A stretch of 39,565 bases of DNA from Gaiellasilicea sp035556515 (lineage in GTDB: Bacteria; Actinomycetota; Thermoleophilia; Gaiellales; Gaiellaceae), in assembly GCA_035556515.1 (NCBI GenBank), contig DATMEO010000164.1:1-39565 (forward strand), given 5' to 3'. Made by a program: the position numbers and the translations under genes. The notes under the pieces are model-generated. The model worked only from the letters and a program-made list of their open reading frames with translations, was not told where the DNA came from and searched no databases. The first letter of the stretch is position 1. The number at the start of each line of letters is the position of its first letter. This document shows, in pieces, positions 8,912 to 16,766 of this stretch.

Positions 8912-9988
8912 TCAGCCGCCGCGCCTGCGGGCGGCGGCGAGCGCAGCGCGGCCACGGAGGCCGCGGCCGATCCCGACCGTCTCGACCCCGGGATCCTCGG
9001 TCGCGAGCCGCTCCTTGTAGCGCTGCGTGCCAGGCCCGAGATTGAAATCCGCGACCCCCTCGGCCTGCGCCTCGCGCACGGCGTGCGCGACGAGGACGAC
9101 CCCGAGTGAGGCGGCACGATCCTCGGTCTCGCGGCCGAGCTGGTAGTACCAGGCGGTGCTCCCGAAGCGCAGGCCCAGGTAGACCGCGGCGACGCGGCCC
9201 TCCAGCTCGAGCAGGTGCAGCCGGAGCCAGCCCCGGTCGAGCGCAACGGCGGCGAAGGCTCGGTGAAGCATCTCGCGGCCGGCGAACCATGGCGAAGCCT
9301 GCTCGTTCCAGCGCGCTCGGTGGAGCTCGAAGAGACGGTCGAGCGCCGGGTCGAGCTCGTCGCGGCTCGTGACCGACCGGTACGCCAGCCCTCGCTGCGC
9401 CAGCTTCCGCTCCTGTCGGCGGAGCTCGACGCGGAAGCTCTTGCTGCGCGAGGCCAGGTAGCCGTCCCAGTCCTCCCACGTGCCGTGGACGACCGGGTTG
9501 CCCTCGCGCGAGACGAGCGTCGCGTCGAGCGCGTCCGCCCAGCCGGCGCCGGCGAGGCTCTCGCCCAGGAAAACGTCCCACTCCCGCCGCGTCGCCTCGA
9601 TCGCCCGGCTGAGCGCGGCTACGGCGACCGCCCGCTCGGCCGGGTCGCAGACGGGGCCGAGCTCGTTCGCGGCGCCGAAGCCGAGGAAGCGAAGCTTGCG
9701 CACGAAGCGTCCGCGGACGACGGCGAGCGGCAGGACCGCGGCCAGGCTACCGTCGGCGCGCCGAGCCGCGAAGATCCTCGGCGTGCACGGAACGCCGCCG
9801 TGCTCGAGCCAAGCTTCGCACCACTCGACGGTCAGGAAGGGGTTCGAGGTCACGGGCGCGAGCGTGTCCCATTCGGCGCGCACGTCCGCGATCGACACCG
9901 CCTCGATCTCGAGCTCGCCTGGCTGCGCCGCCACGCGGGCCAGCTTACGTCTGGCCGGGCGGCGACCCGCTCGACTCGGCATCATCAC
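8912..9988 (-). CDS. FemAB/CelD-like GNAT acetyltransferase
   Basis: 358 residues. The N-terminal half carries the CelD/BcsL type pattern (EWDTLAPVTSNPFLTVEWCEAWLEHGG), and the central part SRSKSFRVELRRQERKLAQRG fits an Acetyltransf_6 (BioF2-like) domain. The end has GVADFNLGPGTQRYKERLA, typical of this family. Members acylate sugars or transfer aminoacyl groups in envelope and exopolysaccharide pathways, so acylation of a repeat-unit sugar is plausible but not shown. Three start codons occur in a row (GTG-ATG-ATG at 9988-9980); GGGGGA about 9 nt upstream favours the first. It is convergent with the flippase gene and divergent from the deacetylase gene, 31 bases away. Confidence 0.8.
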   Translation of the reverse strand: MMMPSRAGRRPARRKLARVAAQPGELEIEAVSIADVRAEWDTLAPVTSNPFLTVEWCEAWLEHGGVPCTPRIFAARRADGSLAAVLPLAVVRGRFVRKLRFLGFGAANELGPVCDPAERAVAVAALSRAIEATRREWDVFLGESLAGAGWADALDATLVSREGNPVVHGTWEDWDGYLASRSKSFRVELRRQERKLAQRGLAYRSVTSRDELDPALDRLFELHRARWNEQASPWFAGREMLHRAFAAVALDRGWLRLHLLELEGRVAAVYLGLRFGSTAWYYQLGRETEDRAASLGVVLVAHAVREAQAEGVADFNLGPGTQRYKERLATEDPGVETVGIGRGLRGRAALAAARRRGG

Positions 9989-10019
9989 GGTTCATGGCGT
10001 CCCCCGCAGCGGCTGAGCA

Positions 10020-10784
10020 GTGATGCAGGCGACGCTCCGAAAGGCGGTCGGCGTGGCCCGCTGGACAGGCTTGCTCGGCCGCCGGGCCTCGCTCGGCCGG
10101 CAGGTGGTCGTCGTCTCGCCGCATCTGGACGACGGCATCTTCTCGCTCGGGGCGGCGATCGCGTGCGCAACGCGCAAGGGGGCTGACGTGACCGTCCTCA
10201 CCGTCCTCGCCGGCGACCCGAGCTCGACGACGCCGGCGGGAGAGTGGGACGCGGACGCCGGCTTCGCGACCGCAGGCGAGGCTGCCCGCGTGCGGCGGAT
10301 CGAGGACGAGCAGGCGTGTGCGCTCGTTCGCGCTCAGCCGCTCTGGCTGCCTTTCTCGGACAAGCAGTACGACCGAGGCGGCAGCGAGGCGGAGGTGCGC
10401 GCGGCCGTCGTCGAGGCGGTCGGCGACGCGCAGGTCGTGCTACCGGGCTTCCCGCTCTTGCACGAGGACCACGCCTGGCTCCGGCGCGTCCTCGACGGCG
10501 CGTTCCGGGCCGACCAGTCATTGCTGTACACGGAGCAGCCCTACGCGGCCGAGTCGAGCGAGCGGCCTGGTGACGACGGATCCGGCCCACGCGACGGCGT
10601 TCCGCCGCCCGCAGCCTGGCTCCGCGTCGGGGCCGCCCTGCCGGACCAGCTGCGCAAGGTCAAGGCGTGCCGCGCGTACCGGTCGCAGCTGCCGCTGATC
10701 GGCGACGGCGTCGTGGCGGCGATCCTGCGCTATGAGCTTCGGGTCGGCGGCGAGGCCGTCGCACCGGTCGGGCCGCGGCCGTGA
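10020..10784 (+). CDS. PIG-L/LmbE family deacetylase
   Basis: 254 residues. The zinc-binding motif SPHLDDGIFSLGA is at about residues 38-50, and the second motif LPGFPLLHEDHAWLRR is near 142-157. This family includes N-acetylglucosaminyl-PI and MshB-type de-N-acetylases, which remove acetyl from GlcNAc-containing substrates. In this setting the likely substrate is an amino sugar of the surface polysaccharide; a mycothiol or bacillithiol role cannot be excluded. The start is GTG-ATG at 10020. The TGA stop overlaps the GTG of the following GT2 gene (GTGA), so the two genes and the kinase-like gene after them form a coupled three-gene unit. Confidence 0.88.
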   Translation: MMQATLRKAVGVARWTGLLGRRASLGRQVVVVSPHLDDGIFSLGAAIACATRKGADVTVLTVLAGDPSSTTPAGEWDADAGFATAGEAARVRRIEDEQACALVRAQPLWLPFSDKQYDRGGSEAEVRAAVVEAVGDAQVVLPGFPLLHEDHAWLRRVLDGAFRADQSLLYTEQPYAAESSERPGDDGSGPRDGVPPPAAWLRVGAALPDQLRKVKACRAYRSQLPLIGDGVVAAILRYELRVGGEAVAPVGPRP

Positions 10785-11767
10785 GCGATGGCCGCGCCGC
10801 CGCGCCGTCGTTCTCCGTCGCAATCGCTGCGTACCAGGCGGCCGGGACAGTCGGAGCCGCGGTCGAGTCTGCGCTCACGCAGACCGTGCCGCCGCTCGAC
10901 GTCGCCGTCTGCGACGACGGCTCGACCGACGAGATCGACGCGGCGCTCGCCCCCTATCGCGACCGGATCGTCCTCGTCCGGCAGGAGAACCGCGGCGAGG
11001 CGGCCGCGAAGAACGCCGCCGCCCGGGCGACCGCCGGCGACTTCATCGCCTTTCTCGATGCGGACGATCTCTACTACCCGGAGCGCCTGGCCGCGCTCGC
11101 GGAGCTGGCAGCCGCCCATCCGGAGCTCGACGTCGTCACCACCAACGCCGATCTCGAGGTCGACGGGATCGTCGTCGGCCGCTACTACCCCGACATCGCG
11201 ACCTTTCCCGCCGACCGGCAGGCCGAGCAGGTGATCGCGCACGACAGCGCGATCTTCGGGGCCGTTGCGATCCGGCGCACGACCTTCGAGGCGGCAGGCG
11301 GCCTCCGCGAGACGCTCCGGAGCAGCGACGACTGGGAGCTCTGGATGCGCCTGGCGATCGGGGGCTCGCGCTTCGGCTGCGTCGACACGCCGCTCTACCG
11401 CTATCGCGTGCACACCCGCGGCACGAGCGCCGACCAGCTCCGCGGGCTGCAGGACTCGGTCGACGCACTCGAGCACGTTCTCGCGGAGACGAGCCCCGGC
11501 CCGGCCGAGCTCGAGGCCCTGCACCGCAGCCTGGCCCACCACCGGCGAGCGGCGGCGCTGACGGCGGCCGAGTCGGCGCTGCGAACGCGCGCTCACGACA
11601 GACGCTCCCGCTCGAGGCAGATCGCCGCGAGCGGCGCGTTCCCGGTCCCGACGCGGCTGAAGGCGGCGTTCGCGACCCTGTTCCCCGGCGCCGCGCGCCG
11701 GCTGCTGGAGCGGCGGGAGCGGGCGACGGGGCAGTCGCGCCTACGCAAGCCGATGCCCGGTTCGTGA
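10781..11767 (+). CDS. Glycosyltransferase family 2
   Basis: 328 residues with a GT-A fold: SVAIAAYQAAGTVGAAVESAL at the N-terminus, VAVCDDGSTDEID for nucleotide binding, the DXD-like FLDADDLYYPERL near residue 90, and DDWELWMRLA in the acceptor region. It transfers a sugar from a nucleotide donor in the cytoplasm; donor and acceptor are unknown. The GTG start overlaps the stop of the deacetylase gene, and its TGA overlaps the GTG of the next gene, giving two GTGA junctions in succession. The last 70 residues are basic and may contact the membrane. Confidence 0.92.
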   Translation: MSDGRAAAPSFSVAIAAYQAAGTVGAAVESALTQTVPPLDVAVCDDGSTDEIDAALAPYRDRIVLVRQENRGEAAAKNAAARATAGDFIAFLDADDLYYPERLAALAELAAAHPELDVVTTNADLEVDGIVVGRYYPDIATFPADRQAEQVIAHDSAIFGAVAIRRTTFEAAGGLRETLRSSDDWELWMRLAIGGSRFGCVDTPLYRYRVHTRGTSADQLRGLQDSVDALEHVLAETSPGPAELEALHRSLAHHRRAAALTAAESALRTRAHDRRSRSRQIAASGAFPVPTRLKAAFATLFPGAARRLLERRERATGQSRLRKPMPGS

Positions 11768-13167
11768 GCCTCCGCCGCGCGGACCTGCGCTTCGCGCTCC
11801 CGCGCAACCCGCGGCGCGCCGTCGTGCTCGGCGGGCTCGAGGAGTGGGAACACGGGCTGCGGCAGGGCGGGGTCGAGGTCGGAAGCGGCGGAGCGCCTCC
11901 CGATCTCGCCGTCGCGCCGGCGGAGCTCGCGCACGTGGCGCTCGCGACGGCCGCGCCGATGATCGTCCTCGAAGGGACGCGGCGGAGCCGCGCGCTCGCC
12001 GGCACCGGCTACGGACAGCAGACGCTGCTCGCCCTGCCCGATCACCTCCGCCCGGAGCTCTTGCTGCCGCTCGGACAGCGGAACGCGATCCGCTACGCGG
12101 TCGACCGCTGGCGTCCGGGCGCGACGGCGATCGAACGCGGCCGCAATCTGCTCGGGCGGGAGCTGCTCGCCCGGCGGATCGCGCCACCCGGACGGACGCC
12201 GACGACGGTCGCGGCGCTCCAGCCGGCCGCGCCGTTCCTCGTCACGGCCGCTGCGGAATTGATCGGCGCCGCGCGGCTCAGCTGGTTCGCCGCTTTCGGG
12301 CGCTGGACGCATCCGGAGACGCGCGGGGCGCTGTTCCTCTTCGACCCGGCAGCGACCACGCCGGGCTGGGTGGTCAAGTTCTCCCGCATCCCCGGTCTCG
12401 AGCACCTGTTCGACGCGGACGAGGCGGGGCTCGCGCTCGCCGCGGAGGCGGGAGGCGTGGTCGCCGCAGCGGCCCCTCGCCTGCTCGGCCGCGTCGACCG
12501 GGACGAGCTCTGCGCCTCCGTCGAAACCGCGGCGCAGGGCGAGCGCCTTGCGGCGCTTCTCGGCAGCCGCACGAGCCGAGCCGGGAAGCTTGCGATCATC
12601 GAGCGCTTCGCCGCGTGGATCGTCGCGGTCGCGCGCGAAACCGCGGCACCGCCCGAGACGTTGCGAGCAGAGCTCGACCGCCTACGGGAGGTCGCCCCGG
12701 AGATCGTCGGGACGCTTCCACCCGTCGGCGCGGTCTACCAGCACGGGGACCTCTGGGCCGACAACGTCTTCGTCCGCGGCGACGGCTTCGACGTCGTCGA
12801 CTGGGAGTCGGCCCGGCGGCATGGTTCGCCGCTCTGGGATGCGCTCTACTTCCTCACCGATGCGCTCGCTCTTGTCGACGGGGCCCACTCGGACGCCGAG
12901 CGGGTCGAGCACTTCGTCCGCCTGCACCGGGGCGAGCTCGAGTCGTCGGCGCCGTTCTTCGAAGCGCTCCGCGCGACCGCCGAGGCAACGGCCGTCCCGG
13001 ACGGCGCCGTCGGCCCGCTTGCAACGTTGCTCTGGCTCTCCTATGCGCTCCTCGACGAGGCCCACGTCAAGCGAGTCGAGGGCACGACCGTCCCGCTCAC
13101 CCGGCGTCTGTCCGAGCGCTGGCTCGCCGACCCGCAACTCGGTCCCGGCTGGAGCGCCTGGCGCTAG
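11764..13167 (+). CDS. APH-fold (aminoglycoside/choline kinase-like) phosphotransferase
   Basis: Starting at GTG 11764, which overlaps the GT2 stop, the product has 467 residues. The C-terminal half contains the kinase catalytic signature VYQHGDLWADNVFV (Brenner motif HGDxxxxN) and VVDWESARRHGSPLWDALYF, the metal-binding D of the APH family. The N-terminal 170 residues do not look like the usual APH N-lobe. They contain segments such as VVLGGLEEWEHGL and LPLGQRNAIRYAVDRW, which I do not recognise. APH-fold enzymes phosphorylate small molecules or sugars. Coupling to a GT2 and a deacetylase suggests a sugar or lipid-linked substrate rather than antibiotic resistance. Function is otherwise open. 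The frame is open well upstream of 11764, but that part lies inside the GT2 gene and is a shadow. Confidence 0.78.
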   Translation: MSLRRADLRFALPRNPRRAVVLGGLEEWEHGLRQGGVEVGSGGAPPDLAVAPAELAHVALATAAPMIVLEGTRRSRALAGTGYGQQTLLALPDHLRPELLLPLGQRNAIRYAVDRWRPGATAIERGRNLLGRELLARRIAPPGRTPTTVAALQPAAPFLVTAAAELIGAARLSWFAAFGRWTHPETRGALFLFDPAATTPGWVVKFSRIPGLEHLFDADEAGLALAAEAGGVVAAAAPRLLGRVDRDELCASVETAAQGERLAALLGSRTSRAGKLAIIERFAAWIVAVARETAAPPETLRAELDRLREVAPEIVGTLPPVGAVYQHGDLWADNVFVRGDGFDVVDWESARRHGSPLWDALYFLTDALALVDGAHSDAERVEHFVRLHRGELESSAPFFEALRATAEATAVPDGAVGPLATLLWLSYALLDEAHVKRVEGTTVPLTRRLSERWLADPQLGPGWSAWR

Positions 13168-13226
13168 ATGGTCGCTGCCGCGGTTCCGCGCGTTCGGGAC
13201 GTTCCCGTGGCATCAACCATCTAGCG
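13162..13226. terminator. Bidirectional terminator-like inverted repeat
   Basis: An 11-bp perfect inverted repeat, CGCTAGATGGT (13162-13172) and ACCATCTAGCG (13216-13226), encloses 43 bases. The left arm contains the TAG stop of the APH-fold gene and the right arm contains the TAG of the convergent GT2 gene. The interior has a further short hairpin (CGCGG TT CCGCG). The symmetry would serve both strands; termination is inferred. Confidence 0.45.
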
Positions 13227-14063
13227 AACCGGCTTCAGCGCTCCGGCGAGGAAGCCGCGCAGTGTTGCCAGCGCCTCGCGCCTGCGCCGCCGATCGCGCG
13301 TTCTCACGCCCTCCGCGTACGACTCGATCCCTGCGACGAGGTAACGGGCGCCGCTGGCCACGTCACGGTGCTTGCGGACGACCCGGCCCATGCCGAACCC
13401 ATACGGAAAGCGGGACGCCAGGTGCTCCTGCTCGTCCTTCGACGGGTGGTAGACGCCCAGCTCCGGCAGCCAAGCGATCTCGGCGCCGCTGCGCAGCAGC
13501 CTGACGATCACGTCCGACTCCTCGGCCGACCGCCCTTCGGCGCCGACACCGAGCCGGACGTCGAAGCCGCCGAGCTCGACGAGAGCCGCACGGTCGAAGA
13601 CCATGTTGCCACCGGTACCGACGGTCCAGGGCGGGACGAACCGGCCGGAGAAGGTGCGCAGATCGCCGGGCTGAAGGTGGCAATAGGGCAGACCGCGGTC
13701 GTCGAGCGGCTCGACCGGGCCGAACGCCGCCACCGTGCCCGGCCCGAACCCCGCCAGCAGCGCGCCGACCCAGCCCGGGTCGACCAGCTCGTCGTCGTCG
13801 ACGAACGCGACGACCCGGGCCGTCGCCGCGGCGAGCCCGCGGTTCCGTGCGTGCGAGAGCCCGGCCGGAGCGACCTCGACGACAGTGGCCTGCTCGGGTA
13901 GGGCCGGCGGCGCGGCCTCGCCCTGCCAGACGACGACCACCTGTACTCCTGCAGCCGCGCGCTCCGCCGACGCGACGATCGACTCGACCGCCTCCTCGAG
14001 CCCCGCGGTCCCGAGCGAGCAGACGACGACGGAGAGGACGGTATCCCGGCGGGTAGCTGTCAT
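13221..14063 (-). CDS. Glycosyltransferase family 2
   Basis: From ATG 14063 (MTATRRDTVLSVVVCSLG) the product has 280 residues, normal for a compact GT2. The acceptable markers are LSVVVCSLGTAGLEEAVESI, the LSHARNRGLAAATARVVAFVDDD metal-binding region near 75-95, and ESDVIVRLLRSGAEIAWLPE in the acceptor half, followed by YHPSKDEQEHLASRFPYGFG. The frame is open further upstream, but that extension overlaps the divergent GT4 gene and is arginine-rich shadow sequence, so the ATG preceded by CGGAG was chosen. It is convergent with the APH-fold gene and divergent (50 bases) from the GT4 gene. Confidence 0.87.
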   Translation of the reverse strand: MTATRRDTVLSVVVCSLGTAGLEEAVESIVASAERAAAGVQVVVVWQGEAAPPALPEQATVVEVAPAGLSHARNRGLAAATARVVAFVDDDELVDPGWVGALLAGFGPGTVAAFGPVEPLDDRGLPYCHLQPGDLRTFSGRFVPPWTVGTGGNMVFDRAALVELGGFDVRLGVGAEGRSAEESDVIVRLLRSGAEIAWLPELGVYHPSKDEQEHLASRFPYGFGMGRVVRKHRDVASGARYLVAGIESYAEGVRTRDRRRRREALATLRGFLAGALKPVR

Positions 14064-14113
14064 GATCTCCGCAGTGCGACGACGTCTCTCCTCGCGCGCG
14101 CATCCTCGCACAC

Positions 14114-15253
14114 ATGCCTGATCCTCTACGCGTCGCACTCGCGCTGACCCAGCCGCCGCTCCCCGAGGGCGGCGCGCCGGGAAAGTGCGCGATCGGACTG
14201 CTCCGCGGCCTTGTCGCGCACGGAATCGACGCACGCGCCCTGGCGGCTCGCCAGTCCTTCGCACACCCGGGCGAGCCGCCCGCCGACCTGCCGGTCGAGC
14301 TCGTCACGGTCCGGCCCGAGCGGCCGGGTTTGCGTTCCCGCTCGCTCGCCTACCTGCGGCCCCGCGGCGAGCTCGGGCGCGGGCCGTTCGCCGCCCGCTT
14401 CCGCGAGCTCGCCGGAGAAGCACAGGTGGCGCACCTGGAGGAGACGGAGGCGGCGCCGGCGGGCCGTGGGCTGCAGCTGCCGACCGTCGTCCACGTCCAC
14501 TATCTCGCCGGCCTCGACCGCGATCTCGGCCCGCCGTGGCGGCGCCAGTTCCGAGACGTGCTCCTGCTCACGCTCGCCGAGAGGCGCGCGGTCGCCGGCA
14601 GCAGCTATCTGGTCGCGAGCTCGCCGCTGATCGCCGACGCCCTGCGGCGGGCACGTCCGGAGGCCGAGGTCGTCGTCGCGCCGCTCTCGCTCGACCCCGC
14701 GCTGTATCCGCCCGCGCCGCTGGACGGGCCACCGCTCGCCGGGATGATCGGCACCGCAACCTGGCCGGGCACGGCGGCTGCGATGCGGCGGCTCGTCTAC
14801 GAGGTTTGGCCGCTCGTCCGCAGGATCGTGCCCGAGGCTCGGCTGATCATCGCCGGGCGCGGGACCGAGCAGCTGATCGACGTCGCGGTCGAGCCAGGCG
14901 TCGAAGTGCTCGGGGCGGTGCCCTCCGCCGCCGACTGGTTGCGCGACCTCTCCGTGCTCCTCTTCCCGATCGACCGGGGCAGCGGCATGAAGGTGAAGGT
15001 GCTCGAGGCAATGGCATGCGGCGTTCCGGTCGTGACGACGCCGGCCGGCGCCGAAGGGGTCCGCGCCGAGGGCGGCGTCATGGTCGAGCACGACGACCGG
15101 CATCTCGCTCACTCCGCGGCGGTGATCATGCAGGACGCGCTCGAACGGAGCGAGCGCGGGGCGGCCGCACGTGCGGCCTTCCTCGAGCGCTACTCGCCGG
15201 CCCCGGCGACGGAGCCGCTGGTCGAGCTGTATCGGCGGATGGCCGACGGCTAG
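14114..15253 (+). CDS. Glycosyltransferase family 4
   Basis: 379 residues, GT-B fold. The N-terminal domain begins LRVALALTQPPLPEGGAPGKCAIGLLRGL with the glycine-rich acceptor loop. The C-terminal donor-binding domain has AGMIGTATWPGTAAAMRRL, RLIIAGRGTEQL, and LLFPIDRGSGMKVKVLEAMACGVPVV, where the E of KVLEAMA is the conserved donor-ribose contact. The usual EX7E first Glu is replaced by the RGSGMK form seen in some GT4 enzymes. It ends in a CTAG shared with the stop of the convergent hydrolase gene. Confidence 0.9.
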   Translation: MPDPLRVALALTQPPLPEGGAPGKCAIGLLRGLVAHGIDARALAARQSFAHPGEPPADLPVELVTVRPERPGLRSRSLAYLRPRGELGRGPFAARFRELAGEAQVAHLEETEAAPAGRGLQLPTVVHVHYLAGLDRDLGPPWRRQFRDVLLLTLAERRAVAGSSYLVASSPLIADALRRARPEAEVVVAPLSLDPALYPPAPLDGPPLAGMIGTATWPGTAAAMRRLVYEVWPLVRRIVPEARLIIAGRGTEQLIDVAVEPGVEVLGAVPSAADWLRDLSVLLFPIDRGSGMKVKVLEAMACGVPVVTTPAGAEGVRAEGGVMVEHDDRHLAHSAAVIMQDALERSERGAAARAAFLERYSPAPATEPLVELYRRMADG

Positions 15254-16692
15254 TAGCTCAGCGAGGCGGTGTTCGAGCAGCTTGCAGTGCCGGTCCGGCA
15301 GACCTGCCACGTGACCTTGCCCCGGCCGGTGCGCCCGAAGCGGTCCGGATAGGACGAGTACGTGAAGCTGCGCTCCCCTGCGAGCGGCGCGATCTTGAGG
15401 CCGTTCCTGAAGACGTCGACCGCGGTGCCGGCGCGCACGCCGCTCCAGTACAGGTCGGCGCCGGTCCTGCCTTGCTTCACGACCTTGAGCCGAAAGTCGG
15501 ACATGACCACGGGCGCGGGGGGCGGCGAGACCGGCGCCGCGGCTCCGAGCCGGCGCAGGACCGCTCCGGTCGTCGGCGCGAGTGCGAGCGAGCTGACGAC
15601 CTGGCCGTCCTGGTTCACGTGCGGCGCCTCGAGATTGATCCAGACGGTCGCCGCGGAGGGGTTGACGAGGACGGTTCCGCCGCTGTAGTCGCGCCGCCAG
15701 GCTGCGCCGGCCGGGTAGCGAGCGCCGCGAGGCGAGCCGATATCGGTCATCCAGTCGGCGTCCGTCGGATCGACGCCGTTGCCGGACTCGAGCAGGAGCG
15801 CACTCTCGCCGCCGTCCCAGTCGAGCAGGAACGTCGAGCGCGCATACCGCATCGACCGCACGTCGCTCGACGGCGCGTAGGTGAGCCCGAGAAAGATCTT
15901 GCCCGCGCGCTGCGTCGCGCCCAGGAACTGCTGCCGGTACGTCCAGTCGTTGCCGGCGAAGTGTTCGGTGGCGCCGGTGCCCCACTTCGACCAGAACTCC
16001 TGCATGCCGCCGGACGTGAACGAGATCCAGTCGAGCCAGGTCGCGAGCGCGTTCGAGCTGTACGGGAGGTAGATGTTCGGGATCACGAGGAAGCCCTGCG
16101 AGGTGAGCGCCGGGCCGACGTTGGCGAGGAAGCTGCGCGTGGCCGATGCGTACGCGGCGTCGGTCGGGTACTTCGCGATCGTGCGGCCGCAGAGATGCCA
16201 GGACTGGCTCGCGTTCGTGTCGTCGACGAAGACGCCGTCCCAACCGTTCGCACGCATGTCGGCACCGACGTTGGTTGCCCAGCGATCCTGGTAGGAGCGC
16301 CTGCCGACGTCCATCTGCCAGTCGCCCGCGTAGTCGCACCACTCGATCCGCCTGCCGTTTGTGTCGTTCAGGAACCACTCCGGGTTGGCCTCTGCCTCGG
16401 CCATGCTGACTCCGGCCGGAAGCTTCGTCGTGCCGGCCCAACTGAGCGCCGCGGCCATGTCCTTGTAGACGAGCACCTTCAGCTGCGGGTTCGCAGCCTT
16501 CAGCGCCGGGATCAGCGCGGCGCGGTCGGAGTGGAGGACAACGTACTGGTAGTTGCCGGCATCGACGCCGGCCGGAAAAGGCCCGCCGATCTTGAGCAGC
16601 CCCGTCGAGGGCGCTGCAGCCGCACCGGCGGCGAGCGCGAGCCCGACGATCGCTGTGAGGACGAGCAGGGAGAACCGAGAGAGAGCCGCCAT
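15250..16692 (-). CDS. Secreted glycoside-hydrolase-like protein (GHL15-type) with C-terminal beta domain
   Basis: 480 residues with a clear signal peptide (LLVLTAIVGLALAAGAAAAP). The body resembles putative TIM-barrel glycoside hydrolases of the hypothetical glycosyl hydrolase 15 type. Visible markers are YVVLHSDRAAL, LKVLVYKDMAAA, NPEWFLNDTNGRRIEW, DWQMDVG, and NGWDGVFVDDTNAS, the last being the likely acidic active-site strand near residues 155-168. After about residue 385 a proline-rich linker leads to an Fn3-like domain (VMSDFRLKVVKQGRTGADLYW). It could trim or release the polysaccharide outside the cell; substrate and catalysis are inferred. The ATG at 16692 has no clear Shine-Dalgarno. 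Its TAG shares CTAG with the GT4 gene stop. Confidence 0.72.
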   Translation of the reverse strand: MAALSRFSLLVLTAIVGLALAAGAAAAPSTGLLKIGGPFPAGVDAGNYQYVVLHSDRAALIPALKAANPQLKVLVYKDMAAALSWAGTTKLPAGVSMAEAEANPEWFLNDTNGRRIEWCDYAGDWQMDVGRRSYQDRWATNVGADMRANGWDGVFVDDTNASQSWHLCGRTIAKYPTDAAYASATRSFLANVGPALTSQGFLVIPNIYLPYSSNALATWLDWISFTSGGMQEFWSKWGTGATEHFAGNDWTYRQQFLGATQRAGKIFLGLTYAPSSDVRSMRYARSTFLLDWDGGESALLLESGNGVDPTDADWMTDIGSPRGARYPAGAAWRRDYSGGTVLVNPSAATVWINLEAPHVNQDGQVVSSLALAPTTGAVLRRLGAAAPVSPPPAPVVMSDFRLKVVKQGRTGADLYWSGVRAGTAVDVFRNGLKIAPLAGERSFTYSSYPDRFGRTGRGKVTWQVCRTGTASCSNTASLSY

Positions 16693-16726
16693 ATGAAGGT
16701 CGTCGGCGGCCCACGGCGCGCTCTAA

Positions 16727-16744
16727 ATGGCTCGAACGAGCCAT
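16727..16744 (-). terminator. Palindrome downstream of GT4 gene, likely terminator
   Basis: ATGGCTCG-AA-CGAGCCAT is a perfect 8-bp inverted repeat with a 2-nt centre, 22 bases after the stop of the minus-strand GT4 gene. On that strand it is followed by TTTAGAG. It could instead be an operator for the hydrolase gene, which starts 35 bases on. Confidence 0.5.
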
Positions 16745-16766
16745 GGATCTCACCGGTTTGAGGGAT

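Noticed and set aside
10732..11763. Upstream extension of the APH-fold kinase frame
   Set aside because: It lies inside the GT2 gene in another frame and reads as arginine-rich shadow; the GTGA overlap at 11764 gives a better start.
11764..13167. Aminoglycoside resistance gene
   Set aside because: Only the kinase motifs match; the N-terminal region and the coupling to GT2 and deacetylase genes point to sugar metabolism.
14064..14264. N-terminal extension of the minus-strand GT2 gene
   Set aside because: It would overlap the divergent GT4 gene and is arginine-rich; ATG 14063 matches the family start.
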